Counted from the stretch's first letter, positions 9,233-19,110 are shown. The stretch: 64,000 nt of DNA from Roseateles saccharophilus (GCF_004342485.1 NZ_SMBU01000021.1:27230-91229), one strand, 5' to 3'. The notes: a model not told the origin generated them from the sequence alone. Translations and numbers: made by a program.

Positions 9233-9895
9233 ATGAAGATCCTGGTCATTGAAGATCAAGAACGGCTCGGGCGCTTCCTGCAGCAGGGCCTGTCCGAGTG
9301 CTCGTATACCGTGACCTGGGTGCGCAACTGCGCCGATGCCTCGGACGCCCTGGCCGAATCCAGCTACGACGCGATCGTGCTCGACCTGGGCCTGCCCGAC
9401 GGCGACGGGCTCGACCTGCTGCGCCGCTGGCGCGCCAGCGGCTTCAAGGAGCCCGTGCTCATCCTCAGTGCCCGCGACGGCGTGCAGGACCGCGTCAAGG
9501 GCCTGGACCTCGGCGCGGACGACTATCTGCCCAAGCCATTCAGCCTGGAGGAACTGCTCGCGCGCGTGCGCTCCCTGGTGCGCCGCCAGTCCACCGTCAA
9601 GCAGGTGGTGTTCGAACATGCCGGCATCCGCCTGGACCTGCTCAGCCACACGGTGCAGATGAACGGCAAGCCCGTGGACCTGACCAGCCGTGAGTACGCG
9701 CTGCTCGAGGTCTTCATGCAGAACCAGGGCCGCATCCTGCCGCGCACGCTGATCTCCGAAAAGATCTGGTCCTCCCACTACGACGTCGACACCAACCTGC
9801 TCGACGTCTACATGAGCCGGCTGCGCGCCAAGCTCGAGGTCCCCGGCAAGCAGCTGTTCAAGACGGTGCGGGGCGTCGGCTACCAGTTCATCTGA
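9233..9895 (+). CDS. OmpR/PhoB-family response regulator
   Basis: 220 residues. Receiver domain about 1-115 with the acidic pair near D8, phospho-acceptor D51 (IVLDLGLPDG) and conserved K101 (DYLPKPF). Winged-helix DNA-binding domain about 125-220 (LTSREYALLE and VDTNLLDVYMSRLRAKL). It lies 108 bp after cytochrome b561 with a GGAGACAAG ribosome site. No orphan kinase gene is adjacent; the CusS-like kinase at 28870-30231 is the obvious partner. This protein is the best candidate to bind the six 11-bp direct-repeat operators in this region, since OmpR-type winged helices bind such repeats. Operator C starts 8 bp after its stop. Confidence 0.9.
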   Translation: MKILVIEDQERLGRFLQQGLSECSYTVTWVRNCADASDALAESSYDAIVLDLGLPDGDGLDLLRRWRASGFKEPVLILSARDGVQDRVKGLDLGADDYLPKPFSLEELLARVRSLVRRQSTVKQVVFEHAGIRLDLLSHTVQMNGKPVDLTSREYALLEVFMQNQGRILPRTLISEKIWSSHYDVDTNLLDVYMSRLRAKLEVPGKQLFKTVRGVGYQFI

Positions 9896-9902
9896 AAACC
9901 GG

Positions 9903-9945
9903 TTCAGGTTTGCTAAAGCACGGGTTCAGGTTCCCGCCCTAGCAT
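9903..9945 (+). promoter_or_regulatory. Candidate response-regulator operator/promoter C
   Basis: TTCAG at 9903, TAAAG at 9914, TTCAG at 9925, then TAGCAT at 9940: the same 11-bp steps and 15-base offset as the other five sites. It sits between the regulator and the RND operon and would drive the latter; the adaptor ATG follows 36 bases after the -10. Confidence 0.72.
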
Positions 9946-9981
9946 GGCTTCTCGCGGGGCGCCCGCCCGTTCGAGAGGCCG

Positions 9982-11094
9982 ATGAAGATCAGAACAAGAG
10001 TTTTCGTGGTGGCAGCCGGGGCCGTTGCCGCCGTGTTGGCGGTGGCAGCCGCCGTGACGCTGGGCAAGGCCGCCGACAAGCCGGCCGCCGCCAAGCCGCC
10101 TCCACTCGTCAGCACCGCGCCGGCCGTCGTGCGCGACCTGCCGATCCAGTTCGATGCGCAGGGCCACCTCGTGCCGCTGCAGCAGGTGGACGTGCGGCCG
10201 CAAGCCACCGGCACTATCCGCGCCATCCACTTCAAGGAGGGCGAGGAGGTCAAGGCCGGCCAGCTGATGTTCACGCTGGACGCCAGCGACGTGGCCGCGC
10301 AACTCAGCAAGGCCCGGGCCGCAGCCGCGCAAGTGCAGGCACAGCTCGACGAGGCGCAGCGCGACCTGGCCCGCTCGCGCCAGCTCGCCCGGGACAATTT
10401 CTATTCGGCCAGCGTCGTCGATGCGGCCGAGGGAAAGGTCGAGTCGCTGCGCGCCCAGCTCGACGCGATGCATGCCGACATCGACGGCAGCCGCGTGCTG
10501 GTGGACCGCACCCGCGTCGTCGCGCCGATGGCGGGCCTGACCGGCGCGCTGTCCGTCCACCCCGGCAGCCTGGCGCAGCAGGGCGCGACGACGCCGCTGG
10601 TCAACGTCGTGCAGATGGACCCCATCGGCGTGGAGTTCACGCTGCCCGAGGCCGAACTGCCGACGCTGCTGTCGGCACGCGCGACGGGTGCGGTCACGGT
10701 GGCGCTGACCGCACCGGATGGCTCGACCGTCGAAGGCCGGCTGGTCTTCATCAACAACAGCGTCGACACGGCCACCGGCACCATCGGCCTGAAAGCCGCC
10801 TTCCCGAACACCCGCCGGCTGTTGTGGCCCGGCTCGTTCGCCAAGCTGCGCGTGACGGCGGGTGTCGACCACGGTGCACTGACGCTGGCGCCGCAGAGCG
10901 TGCTCGAAGGTCCCGACGGGCGCTTCGTCTATGTGCTCGACGGCGCCGGCGCCAGGGTGGCGGTCAAGCCCGTCAAGCTGCTGCGCATCCAGGATCAGCT
11001 CGCGGTCGTCGCGGGCCTCGCGGGCGGCGAGCGCGTCGTCACCGAAGGCCAGCAGGGCCTGAAGGACGGCATGGCGGTGAGGTTGGCGAAATGA
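9982..11094 (+). CDS. RND efflux periplasmic adaptor (membrane fusion protein)
   Basis: 370 residues: N-terminal membrane anchor/signal (about 7-30), barrel-sandwich/lipoyl halves (VRPQATGTIRAIHFKEGEEVKAG at about 70-90 and VVAPMAGLTGAL near 180), an intervening alpha-hairpin rich in Ala/Gln (about 100-160), and beta-barrel and membrane-proximal domains. It links the RND permease to an outer-membrane channel. It overlaps the permease start by 4 bp (ATGA). No outer-membrane factor gene is present here, so a TolC-type protein must be supplied from elsewhere. Confidence 0.92.
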   Translation: MKIRTRVFVVAAGAVAAVLAVAAAVTLGKAADKPAAAKPPPLVSTAPAVVRDLPIQFDAQGHLVPLQQVDVRPQATGTIRAIHFKEGEEVKAGQLMFTLDASDVAAQLSKARAAAAQVQAQLDEAQRDLARSRQLARDNFYSASVVDAAEGKVESLRAQLDAMHADIDGSRVLVDRTRVVAPMAGLTGALSVHPGSLAQQGATTPLVNVVQMDPIGVEFTLPEAELPTLLSARATGAVTVALTAPDGSTVEGRLVFINNSVDTATGTIGLKAAFPNTRRLLWPGSFAKLRVTAGVDHGALTLAPQSVLEGPDGRFVYVLDGAGARVAVKPVKLLRIQDQLAVVAGLAGGERVVTEGQQGLKDGMAVRLAK

Positions 11095-14000
11095 GCCTCT
11101 CCGAAGCCTGCCTGCGCCGCCCCGTCGCGACGCTGCTGTTCTGGATCAGCGCCGTCACCGCCGGCTTCATCGCCTGGCTGAACCTGCCGATCTCGGCGCT
11201 GCCGCGCTACGACACGCCCGTCATCCAGGTTACGGCCAACTTGGCCGGCGCCAGCCCCGACAACCTCGCCGCCTCGGTAGCCACCCCGCTGGAAAAGCAG
11301 TTCTCCTCGATCCCCGGGCTGCTCACGACGAGCTCGACCAGCATGCAGGGGCAGACCAAGATCACCCTGGAGTTCGACGAAAGCCGCAGCATTGACGCCG
11401 CCGCGGCCGACGTGCAGGCCGCGCTGTTCCGCGCCGGCCGCCAGCTGCCGGCGGAGATGCGCACGCCGCCCTCCTACAGCAAGGTGAACCCGGCGGACGC
11501 GCCCATCCTGCTCGTGGCCCTGAGCTCGCCGACGCTGGCCTTCTCCGCGCTGAACGCCTTCAGCGACAACCTCATCGTGCCGGCCCTGTCCACCATCAAC
11601 GGCGTGGCCCAGGTGCAGGTGTCGGGGCAGAAGCGCTATGCGGTGCGCATCCAGGCCGACCCGGCGCGCCTGGCCGCGCTGGACCTGACGCTGGACGAGG
11701 TGGCCGCCGCGCTGCAGACCGCCAACTCCGCCACGCCCACCGGCCAGCTCGACAACCCACGCCAGACGCTGACGGTGCAGATGAGCGGCGACCTGATGAA
11801 GGCCGCGGACTTCGCCAAGGTGGCCGTGGCCAGCCGCCAGGGCCGCAGCGTGCGCCTGTCCGATGTGGCCAGCGTGATGGACAGCATCGAGAACGTCCAG
11901 AACATGAGCGACGTCAACGGGCGGCCCTCCATCCTGCTGAGCGTCAGCCGCCAGCCCGGCGCCAACACGGTGGCCGTGGTCGACGCCATCCGCGCCATGC
12001 TGCCGCGCCTGCAGGCGCAGCTGCCGCAGTCCGTGTCAGTGCAGCTGCTGAGCGACCGCTCCGTCTCCATCCGCAACGCCATCCACGACGTCAACCTGAC
12101 CATCGTGCTGACCGTGGCGCTGGTGGTGCTGGTGATCCTGCTGTTCCTGCGCCGCGCGGCAGCCACCTTCATCCCGTCGCTCAGCGTGCCGATCTCGCTG
12201 TTCGCCACCTTCGGCCTGATGTACGGGCTGGATCAGAGCCTGGACAACATCTCGCTGCTGGGCCTGACCATCGCCGTCGGCCTCGTCGTGGACGACGCCA
12301 TCGTCGTGCTCGAGGCCATCATCAGCCACATCGAGCGCGGCGATTCGCCGGTCGCCGCCGCGGTAGCCGGCGCGCGCGACGTGGGCTTCACGGTGATGTC
12401 GATCTCGGTGTCGCTGGTGGCGGTGTTCATCCCGATCTTCTTCATGCCCGGCGTCGTCGGCCGGCTGTTCCACGAGTTCGCCGTCGTCGTGTCCATCGCG
12501 ATCCTGGTGTCGGCGGTCGTGTCGCTCACGCTGATCCCGATGCTGGTGCCGATGCTGATGAGCCCCGAGTCGCTGCACCGCCCCGAGCCGGGCTGGAGCA
12601 AGCTGTTCGAGCGGGCCTTCGAGCGCTCGCTGGCCGCCTATATGCGCGCGCTGGACGTCGCCCTCGCCCACCGCAACTTCGTGCTGCTCGTCGGCGCGGC
12701 CACCGTGGCGGCCACCGCCTGGCTTTACCTTACGGCGCCCAAGGGATTCTTTCCGCAGGAGGACATCGGGCAGCTCGTCGCCAACGTCGACACGCCCCAG
12801 GACATGTCCTATGCCGGGCGCCTCGTCGTCGTGCGCCGGCTGCAGGCCATCGTGATGGCCGACGCCAGCGTGGCCGGCGTGGCGACCAAGGTCGACCACG
12901 ACACCAGCCAGCTCACCATCGACCTGAAGGAGCGCGGCCGGCGCCCCGAGCTGCCGGCCGTGCTCGCGCAATTGCGCAAGGCCACGAGCGGCATCCCCGG
13001 CATCCGCGTGTTCTTCAGCCCCGTCCAGAACCTGCGTGTGGGCGGGCGCAGCTCCAAGAGCACCTACCAATACACCTTGCAGGCGATCAGCGCGCTGGCG
13101 CTGGACCAGTGGGCCGACAAGCTGGTGAACCGGCTGCGTGCGTCCGACGTGCTGATCGGCGTGAACAGCGACTACCAGAAGAACAGCCTGGAGGCCCGGG
13201 TCGACGTGGACCGCGACAAGGCGGCGCAGTTCGACGTGGACCTGAGCGCCATCCGCACTTCGCTGTACTCGGCCTTCGGCAGCCGCCAGGTGTCCACCAT
13301 CCGCGCGCCCGAGGACAGCTACCAGGTCATCCTCGAAGTGGCCGACGAGGCCCGTCGCGACGAGAGCGACATCCTCGGCCTCGAAGTGCGCAGCCGGGCA
13401 GGCCGGCGCGTGCCGCTGGGCGCCTTCGCGACGGTGACGCGCGGCAAGGGCACCATCGCCGTCAACCACGAGGCGCAGCTGCCGTCGGTCACGCTGTCCT
13501 TCGACCTCGCGCCGGGCAGATCGCTCTCCGACGCCGCCGCGGCCATCCATGCCGCCGAGGCCGAGCTGCATCTGCCCATCACCGTGTTCGGCGCCTTCAG
13601 CGGCCAGGCGGCGCTCTACCAGCAGTCGCAGACGGCGCAGCTGTGGCTGATCCTCGCCGCCGTCGCCGTCATCTACGTCATCCTCGGCATGCTGTACGAA
13701 AGCTGGGTGCACCCGCTGACCATCCTGCTGGGCATCCCGTCCGCGGCGGTGGGCGCGCTGCTGGCACTGAGGCTGATGGGCATGGAGCTGAGCTTCATCG
13801 CGATGATCGGCGTGCTGCTGCTGATCGGCATCGTGAAGAAGAACGCCATCATGATGATCGACTACGCCATCTCGGCGCGGCGCGACGAGGGCCTGCCGGC
13901 CGTCGAAGCCATCCGCCAGGCCTGCCGGCAGCGCTTTCGCCCCATCATGATGACGACGCTGTGCGCGCTGATGGGCGTGCTGCCCATCGCGCTGGGCCTG

Positions 14001-14186
14001 GGCGCCGGCGCCGAGCTGCGCCAGCCGCTGGGCGTGGCCATCGTCGGCGGCCTGCTGCTGTCGCAGCTGATCACGCTCTTCATCACGCCGGTGCTCTACC
14101 TGCTGTTCGACCGCGCCGGGGCTCAATCCAGCGTCGACAAGCGCCTGAGTTCCTCGGCACGCTCCTGCGCGTTCAGCGGCAGGTAG
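11091..14186 (+). CDS. RND (HAE1/MdtB-like) efflux permease
   Basis: 1031 residues from ATG 11091 (4-bp overlap with the adaptor stop). Twelve predicted membrane helices in two repeats, each followed by a large periplasmic domain. The proton-relay acidic pair in helix 4 is visible as GLVVDDAIVVLEA, and the second half has GIVKKNAIMMIDYA. The hydrophobic-and-amphiphilic efflux type fits better than the heavy-metal (CusA) type. It is proton-driven and pairs with the adaptor upstream. Its last 64 bp overlap, on the opposite strand, the end of binding protein 4; the C-terminal tail (SSVDKRLSSSARSCAFSGR) is read from that overlap and is unlike RND tails. Confidence 0.93.
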   Translation: MSLSEACLRRPVATLLFWISAVTAGFIAWLNLPISALPRYDTPVIQVTANLAGASPDNLAASVATPLEKQFSSIPGLLTTSSTSMQGQTKITLEFDESRSIDAAAADVQAALFRAGRQLPAEMRTPPSYSKVNPADAPILLVALSSPTLAFSALNAFSDNLIVPALSTINGVAQVQVSGQKRYAVRIQADPARLAALDLTLDEVAAALQTANSATPTGQLDNPRQTLTVQMSGDLMKAADFAKVAVASRQGRSVRLSDVASVMDSIENVQNMSDVNGRPSILLSVSRQPGANTVAVVDAIRAMLPRLQAQLPQSVSVQLLSDRSVSIRNAIHDVNLTIVLTVALVVLVILLFLRRAAATFIPSLSVPISLFATFGLMYGLDQSLDNISLLGLTIAVGLVVDDAIVVLEAIISHIERGDSPVAAAVAGARDVGFTVMSISVSLVAVFIPIFFMPGVVGRLFHEFAVVVSIAILVSAVVSLTLIPMLVPMLMSPESLHRPEPGWSKLFERAFERSLAAYMRALDVALAHRNFVLLVGAATVAATAWLYLTAPKGFFPQEDIGQLVANVDTPQDMSYAGRLVVVRRLQAIVMADASVAGVATKVDHDTSQLTIDLKERGRRPELPAVLAQLRKATSGIPGIRVFFSPVQNLRVGGRSSKSTYQYTLQAISALALDQWADKLVNRLRASDVLIGVNSDYQKNSLEARVDVDRDKAAQFDVDLSAIRTSLYSAFGSRQVSTIRAPEDSYQVILEVADEARRDESDILGLEVRSRAGRRVPLGAFATVTRGKGTIAVNHEAQLPSVTLSFDLAPGRSLSDAAAAIHAAEAELHLPITVFGAFSGQAALYQQSQTAQLWLILAAVAVIYVILGMLYESWVHPLTILLGIPSAAVGALLALRLMGMELSFIAMIGVLLLIGIVKKNAIMMIDYAISARRDEGLPAVEAIRQACRQRFRPIMMTTLCALMGVLPIALGLGAGAELRQPLGVAIVGGLLLSQLITLFITPVLYLLFDRAGAQSSVDKRLSSSARSCAFSGR

Positions 14187-15088
14187 CCGAGCGCCCCATC
14201 GGCGATGAGCTGCTGGCCCTCGGAGGACAGCAGCAGGCGCAGCAGTTCGCGCGCCAGCGGGTCGACGCGCCGCGTGGCCGGGTCGGTGCGCAGGTAGATC
14301 AGCAGGTGGCGGTCCAGCGGGTAGCGGCCGGAGACGATGTCCTCGGGCGTGCCGGCGAATGCGGGCCCGCCGTCCTGCGTCGACAGCGGCACGGGGCGCA
14401 CGCCCGGCACGCCGCGGTTCAGCGACCCGAAGCCCAGCGCCAATGGGTCGGCCGCGACGCAGGCGACCGCGTCGCGCGATTGCACGAAGCCGCGCAGGCC
14501 CGGCGCGAAGGACGCGAGGCCCAGTCGGCGCAGCATCAGCGCACCCAGCGCCGTCACGGGCGCCATGCCGCAGAGGTGGATGGGGCGTTTGGCCCACTCC
14601 CCTGCAAGGCCGAGCGGGCCCCAGCTCGTCACCTCGCCCGAAAACACCCGCGCCAGCTGCGCCAGGCTCAGGCTGGCGACCGGGTTGCGCGCATCGACGA
14701 AGACGCCCAGGGGCGCGGACAGCGCCGCCGGGTTCAGCGAATCGTGCGCGACTCGAAAAGGCAGCGGCACGCCGCCGCCGGTCAGCCTCGCGTAATCGGC
14801 CAGCTCGGCGGCGGAGAACTCCGCGCCCATCGGCGCGAACAGCGAGATGCCGCGCGCCAGCGCCTGTGGTGCGGTGCGGGTGCCCTTGAGGACCAGCTCG
14901 AAGCGGGCCTCGGGATGCGCGCGCTGGAACAGCGCCGTGATGGCGGCCAGCATGTCCTGCATGTCGTTGTAGCCGACGATGCGGACCGCACCGTCGGCGT
15001 TCAGATAGGGCGCCGGCTCGGCCGCCACGCCCGGGCCACCGGCGAGCAGGGCCAGCGCGGCCACCAGCAAGCGGCGCCGGCCGTGCAT
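14123..15088 (-). CDS. PstS-like periplasmic binding protein 4
   Basis: 321 residues, the shortest of the set, with a signal peptide (LLVAALALLAGGPGVAAEP). Landmarks are VRIVGYNDMQDML, SWGPLGLAGEWAKRPI, GRYPLDRHLLIYL and ARELLRLLLSSEGQQ. The ligand loop reads CGMAPVTALGAL with no SGT. It is the last gene of the operon that starts at operator D, 2 bp after the citrate-lyase-like large subunit, and its 3' end overlaps the RND permease convergently by 64 bp. Ligand unknown. Confidence 0.8.
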   Translation of the reverse strand: MHGRRRLLVAALALLAGGPGVAAEPAPYLNADGAVRIVGYNDMQDMLAAITALFQRAHPEARFELVLKGTRTAPQALARGISLFAPMGAEFSAAELADYARLTGGGVPLPFRVAHDSLNPAALSAPLGVFVDARNPVASLSLAQLARVFSGEVTSWGPLGLAGEWAKRPIHLCGMAPVTALGALMLRRLGLASFAPGLRGFVQSRDAVACVAADPLALGFGSLNRGVPGVRPVPLSTQDGGPAFAGTPEDIVSGRYPLDRHLLIYLRTDPATRRVDPLARELLRLLLSSEGQQLIADGALGYLPLNAQERAEELRRLSTLD

Positions 15089-15090
15089 GT

Positions 15091-17814
15091 TCAAGCGACG
15101 AAGGCGCAGGCCGATGCCGGCGTGCGCGTGTCCATGTTGCGGCCCCGGTTGAGGTGGTCGTCCGCCTCGGTGGCGCAACCCAGCATGCGCGGGTACAGGA
15201 AGATCGTGAATGCGGCCGTTTCCAGCTCGCGTGCGCCGATGCGGCCCTGCGCCAGCGGCTGCCACAGCATCTTCAGCAGCAGCGCGGCGATCACCGCGTC
15301 GATGTTGACGCAGTAGACGTTGCGCGAGACGCCGGCGTCGAACAACTCCTGCACCAGCGCGCGGTAGAACTGGTGGAACACATTGGCCTCGCCGCGCTGC
15401 TCGAACAGCCTGGCGATGAAGACCTCGCGAGGGTCGTGGTTGACGGGCTTGTCCTTGAACACCGGGTGGTTCACGCCGGGCAGCTTGGCGATGTCCAGGC
15501 TGCCCGCGCCCTTCCTGTCGGCCTTGTACTGGGCATACCGGGCCACCGCGCGCCGGGCCATGGCCTGCAGGTCGAGGCCGTGGTCGACAGCCGCCGGGTC
15601 CGCGAGGCCGCTGCCCTCGAACTGCTCGCACAGGAAGGCGATGCCCTCGTAGCCATTGCCGCCATGCGCGTAGCCGGTGTGGCTCAGGAAGCCCAGCAAA
15701 GCCTTGTTGAGCTGCACGCGCCCGGGCTGCTCCGGGCCATCGGCAGAGACCGCACCCTTCGCGCCTTGCGCCGAGATGGCACCGGGGCCGTTGGTCAGCA
15801 GCAGGCCCACCAGCGTCTGGAACGCGAACAGATCGCCCTCGTCCGGCCGCGAGCCCAGCAGCGCGGCGAAGGCGATCTCGCCCAGGCTCGTGCGGCCCAG
15901 CAGCTCGGCGTCGGCGATGCCGCAGAAGGCGCCCGGCTCGTGCCGGCTCGCGTCGGCGGAAGCACCGATCAGCGTGCCGAACAGCTGCAGCCACCACGGG
16001 ATGCTCTCGGCCGTGGCGCGCGAGATGCGCTTGCGCGACAGCGGCCCCCAGGCCAGCGTGGCGGAGATCGCGGCCAGCACGGCCGCTTCGGTCGGGTGGC
16101 CGGGCTGGCTGCGCAGCCAGCGCAGAAAGACCGAGCGTGCGCCGTGGGCCTGCACGCCCGCCAGCAGGCGCTCAGCCTGCGGGTCGGGGCGGTCGCTGCT
16201 CAGGCCGGCCAGGCCCCTGGCATCGACCTTGGCGATGTCGAAGCTCTCGGACAGCGACGCACCGAACTCGTTGCCCAGCCCCGCCGCGTGAAAGCCTTCG
16301 ATCAGCCCGCGCAGCGCCTCGCGCGCCGCCTGCTGGCGCCTGGGGCCGACGATGGCGGCGGCCGCCGCCAGCACCGCATTGGGCGCGTTGCCCGCCTCGC
16401 GGCTGGCCTGGGCCGCAGCCAGCTCGGGCCTGCCGTGCAGGTTGACGTAGGCCGCGATGACAGGGGCGATCAGCCTGCGGTCGTTCTCGCCGCCCGCGTC
16501 GTGCAGCAGGGCCAGCGCCACGTTGGACTCCAGCGGCAGCGTGGCCGCCATCAGCATGCTGCTGCCGTGCAGGCTGCTGACCTGCGTCTTCGCGTCCATC
16601 TGCGACGCGCCGGAGGCGTCCTTCATGTTCTGGCGCGGCACCACGCCGCCGATCTGCCTGTTCAGCAACGCGATCTGCTCGCCATAGGGCGAGACGGCCT
16701 GCACCACCGGCAGGCGCAGCGCCTCGGGCAGGTCCAGCCCCTCGTCGGAGCCGAACCAGGGCTTGAGCGCCAGGCTGCCTTCGGGCGCGAAGTCGGGCAT
16801 CGTCGCGTTGGTGCGCATCACGGCCGTCAACGCGGCGGGGATGTGGGCGATGTTGGTCACCAGCGCGCCCCTGGCCGAGAACACCGGGTTGTCGGGCGTG
16901 AAGATGCCGTCCACGCCGAACTTCTCCATGAACCAGCCTTCCTTGGCCTGGGCGTCGTCGTCGCCGCCGGCCATCGCGCCGGCGTGGCCCACGGCGCGCG
17001 TGAGCCTGCTCTTCCAGCGCCCTACAACGCAGGCCACCACCGGCTTGGTGAAGTGCGCGTCGTGCTCGTAGTAGCCACCGGGCTCGCAGTACAGCACCGC
17101 GGCCTTGCTGCGCGCATCGTTCGCCAGCGCGAACGCGAATTCCGGCGCGGCGTAGTGGATGTAGACATCCTTGCCGCTGGAGATCACCGTGGTCGTGCCC
17201 CAGCCGGCCATGCGCAGGTATTGCGCGATGGTGGTGGAGAAGCCGCCCGAGTTGGAGAAGATGGCGATGCTGCCGGGCTTGAGCGAATCGCCCGGTCTGT
17301 CGCCACCCAGGGCGCCGCCGATGCGCACCTGGTTCCAGGAATCGGCCGCGCCCAGGCCGTTGGCGCCGAAGATGTCGATGCCGTGTTGCTGCCCCATCGC
17401 ACGGATCTCGCGCGCATCGTGCACCGAGATCTTCTCGGTGATGATGAAGATCTTGCGCAGCTCGGGGTTCACGCGGATCAGCTCGGCCACGCCGTCGCGC
17501 GCCGCGGATGGTGGCAGGTAGACCACGCCGCAGTTGAAGCGGTGCCCGGCGGCCAGCGCGTCGCGCACGTTGTTGTAGACGGGGATGTCGCCGACCGGGG
17601 TTGGCAGCACCGCCCCGCCCTTGCCGGGTGCGGTGCCGCAGACCACGTTGCCGCCCGAGTAGGCGTGGCTCACCGGCGTAACCTCGCTGGACTCGCCGCC
17701 CAGGATGTTGAGCACGCAGACCCGGTCCTCGCGCGAGGCGACCTGCATCAGCGAGCTGATGCCGACGTGGTATTTGAAATCGCCAACGCCCGGGCGTTGC
17801 AGGATGCTCTGCAT
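15091..17814 (-). CDS. ATP-citrate-lyase-like large subunit (CoA-binding plus citrate-synthase-like)
   Basis: 907 residues. The first 320 or so form a succinyl-CoA-synthetase-alpha-like part: CoA-binding fold (GKGGAVLPTPVGDIPVYNNV), CoA ligase part, and the phospho-histidine loop AVGHAGAMAGG (about residue 275). The last 400 or so are citrate-synthase-like (RLNKALLGFLSHTGYAHGG-type region, LPGVNHPVF, and YCVNIDAVIAALLL holding the conserved Asp). Where ATP-citrate lyases have a DHGPAVSG catalytic His motif this protein reads TNGPGAISA, so one catalytic His appears to be Asn. It is about 300 residues longer than typical bacterial AclA. It is likely a divergent acyl-CoA synthase/lyase acting on citrate or a related acid; the exact reaction is uncertain. 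Confidence 0.72.
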   Translation of the reverse strand: MQSILQRPGVGDFKYHVGISSLMQVASREDRVCVLNILGGESSEVTPVSHAYSGGNVVCGTAPGKGGAVLPTPVGDIPVYNNVRDALAAGHRFNCGVVYLPPSAARDGVAELIRVNPELRKIFIITEKISVHDAREIRAMGQQHGIDIFGANGLGAADSWNQVRIGGALGGDRPGDSLKPGSIAIFSNSGGFSTTIAQYLRMAGWGTTTVISSGKDVYIHYAAPEFAFALANDARSKAAVLYCEPGGYYEHDAHFTKPVVACVVGRWKSRLTRAVGHAGAMAGGDDDAQAKEGWFMEKFGVDGIFTPDNPVFSARGALVTNIAHIPAALTAVMRTNATMPDFAPEGSLALKPWFGSDEGLDLPEALRLPVVQAVSPYGEQIALLNRQIGGVVPRQNMKDASGASQMDAKTQVSSLHGSSMLMAATLPLESNVALALLHDAGGENDRRLIAPVIAAYVNLHGRPELAAAQASREAGNAPNAVLAAAAAIVGPRRQQAAREALRGLIEGFHAAGLGNEFGASLSESFDIAKVDARGLAGLSSDRPDPQAERLLAGVQAHGARSVFLRWLRSQPGHPTEAAVLAAISATLAWGPLSRKRISRATAESIPWWLQLFGTLIGASADASRHEPGAFCGIADAELLGRTSLGEIAFAALLGSRPDEGDLFAFQTLVGLLLTNGPGAISAQGAKGAVSADGPEQPGRVQLNKALLGFLSHTGYAHGGNGYEGIAFLCEQFEGSGLADPAAVDHGLDLQAMARRAVARYAQYKADRKGAGSLDIAKLPGVNHPVFKDKPVNHDPREVFIARLFEQRGEANVFHQFYRALVQELFDAGVSRNVYCVNIDAVIAALLLKMLWQPLAQGRIGARELETAAFTIFLYPRMLGCATEADDHLNRGRNMDTRTPASACAFVA

Positions 17815-17832
17815 GTCGCTTCTCCTTCGTGG

Positions 17833-19110
17833 TCAGGCGACGTCGAGGCCGAGACGGGTCGCGATCTGCTGGCGGCCGCCGGCCTGCATCCAGGCATCCA
17901 CCTGTTTCGCGAACTGGATCACCTCGCTCATGTCGGAGTCGAAGCCGAACAGCCGGTACGGCAGGCCCAGCGCGTCGCAGGTGTCGCGCAGCGCGCCCAT
18001 GCCGCGCACCAGGTTCGGCCCGCCGCGGCCCAGCACCACGTACAGCGGCGTGGGGCCGTGCTGGCTGAAGTGCTCGCGCAGCGCATCCGCCATCGCGCGC
18101 AGCGTCTCGAAGATGTCGGTGTTGTTGCTCTTGCCGCCGATGATGAAGAGCACATTGGCCTGCCTCAGCCAGTGCCTGAAGCAGATGCGCGCCACCTCCT
18201 TCATCTTCCCGTAGGGCGGGTTGCCGCCGAAGTCGGAGCTGATGATGGCCGCGTCGCCCAGCATCTCGGTCACCAGCGAATTGGCGCCGCCGCCGAAGGT
18301 GGGCGCCAGCACCGTGCCCTTGTCGTTGATGACGTAGACGTCGCTCTGGCCCTGGTGGGTGCGCAGCGTGTTGATCTCCTGCTCGAAGGCCGAGTAGTCG
18401 GCCGCGAACAGGTGGGCGGGCAGCTTCAGGCGCAGCCAGCGCGGGTCGTCACGGTCGAAGCCGCACTTGAAGTCGCAGGCCACGGGCGTGAGGCGGCCCT
18501 TGCCGTCGGGCCGCATGCGGATGGGGTTGAGCTCCAGCGTCGTCATGCCGAAGTTGTGGAACAGCTCCCACAGCTTGGGCAGGTGCTGCACCAGCGGCGA
18601 AATGATCTCCCGGGGCGCGCCGATCTCGGTCAACGCATTCGCCACCACGAAGGACTTCAGGCCCGTCAGCGGGTCGAACGGCAGCTGGGCCACTTGCCGC
18701 TTGTCCAGCTCCTCGATGTCCATGCCGCCCATGTGCGTGAGCGTCATCGTCGGCGCGCGGAAGTGGGTGGAATCGCTGATCGAGAAATACACCTCGTGCT
18801 CGGCCGGCACGCCGGCCTCGAAGGTCACGCCGTTGGCCTTGGCCCGGTTGTGGCCCACCTGGTGCTCGGCGAAGTACAGGCGCTCCTTCTCGGCCAGTGC
18901 GGTCTGCAGGTCACGCGCCCTGCCGAGCAGGCCGGCCTTGCCCTTCTTGCCGATGCCGCCCTTGAAGACCGGCTTGACGAACAGCAGGCCGTGCCTGTCG
19001 AGCATGGCCTTGATCTCTTCTTCGCTGGCGCCCGGGCCGAGCACCTCGGGCACCGGAAAGCCGACGAATTCGAGCAGCCGGGCACCGTGCTGCATGCCGG
19101 TAATTTGCAT
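17833..19110 (-). CDS. ATP-citrate-lyase-like small subunit (ATP-grasp, SucC/AclB-like)
   Basis: 425 residues, the length of bacterial AclB and plant ACLA. N-terminal ATP-grasp fold (LLFVKPVFKGGIGKKGKAGL around residues 40-60; ELNPIRMRPDGKG near 190) and C-terminal CoA-ligase half (TFGGGANSLVTEMLGDAAI, IIGGKSNNTDI, VVLGRGGPNLVRGM). It should pair with the large subunit 18 bp downstream to activate a carboxylic acid with ATP and CoA in the cytoplasm. It lies between two periplasmic binding-protein genes in one operon, an unusual setting for a citrate-lyase-type enzyme. The true substrate is not shown by sequence. Confidence 0.78.
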   Translation of the reverse strand: MQITGMQHGARLLEFVGFPVPEVLGPGASEEEIKAMLDRHGLLFVKPVFKGGIGKKGKAGLLGRARDLQTALAEKERLYFAEHQVGHNRAKANGVTFEAGVPAEHEVYFSISDSTHFRAPTMTLTHMGGMDIEELDKRQVAQLPFDPLTGLKSFVVANALTEIGAPREIISPLVQHLPKLWELFHNFGMTTLELNPIRMRPDGKGRLTPVACDFKCGFDRDDPRWLRLKLPAHLFAADYSAFEQEINTLRTHQGQSDVYVINDKGTVLAPTFGGGANSLVTEMLGDAAIISSDFGGNPPYGKMKEVARICFRHWLRQANVLFIIGGKSNNTDIFETLRAMADALREHFSQHGPTPLYVVLGRGGPNLVRGMGALRDTCDALGLPYRLFGFDSDMSEVIQFAKQVDAWMQAGGRQQIATRLGLDVA

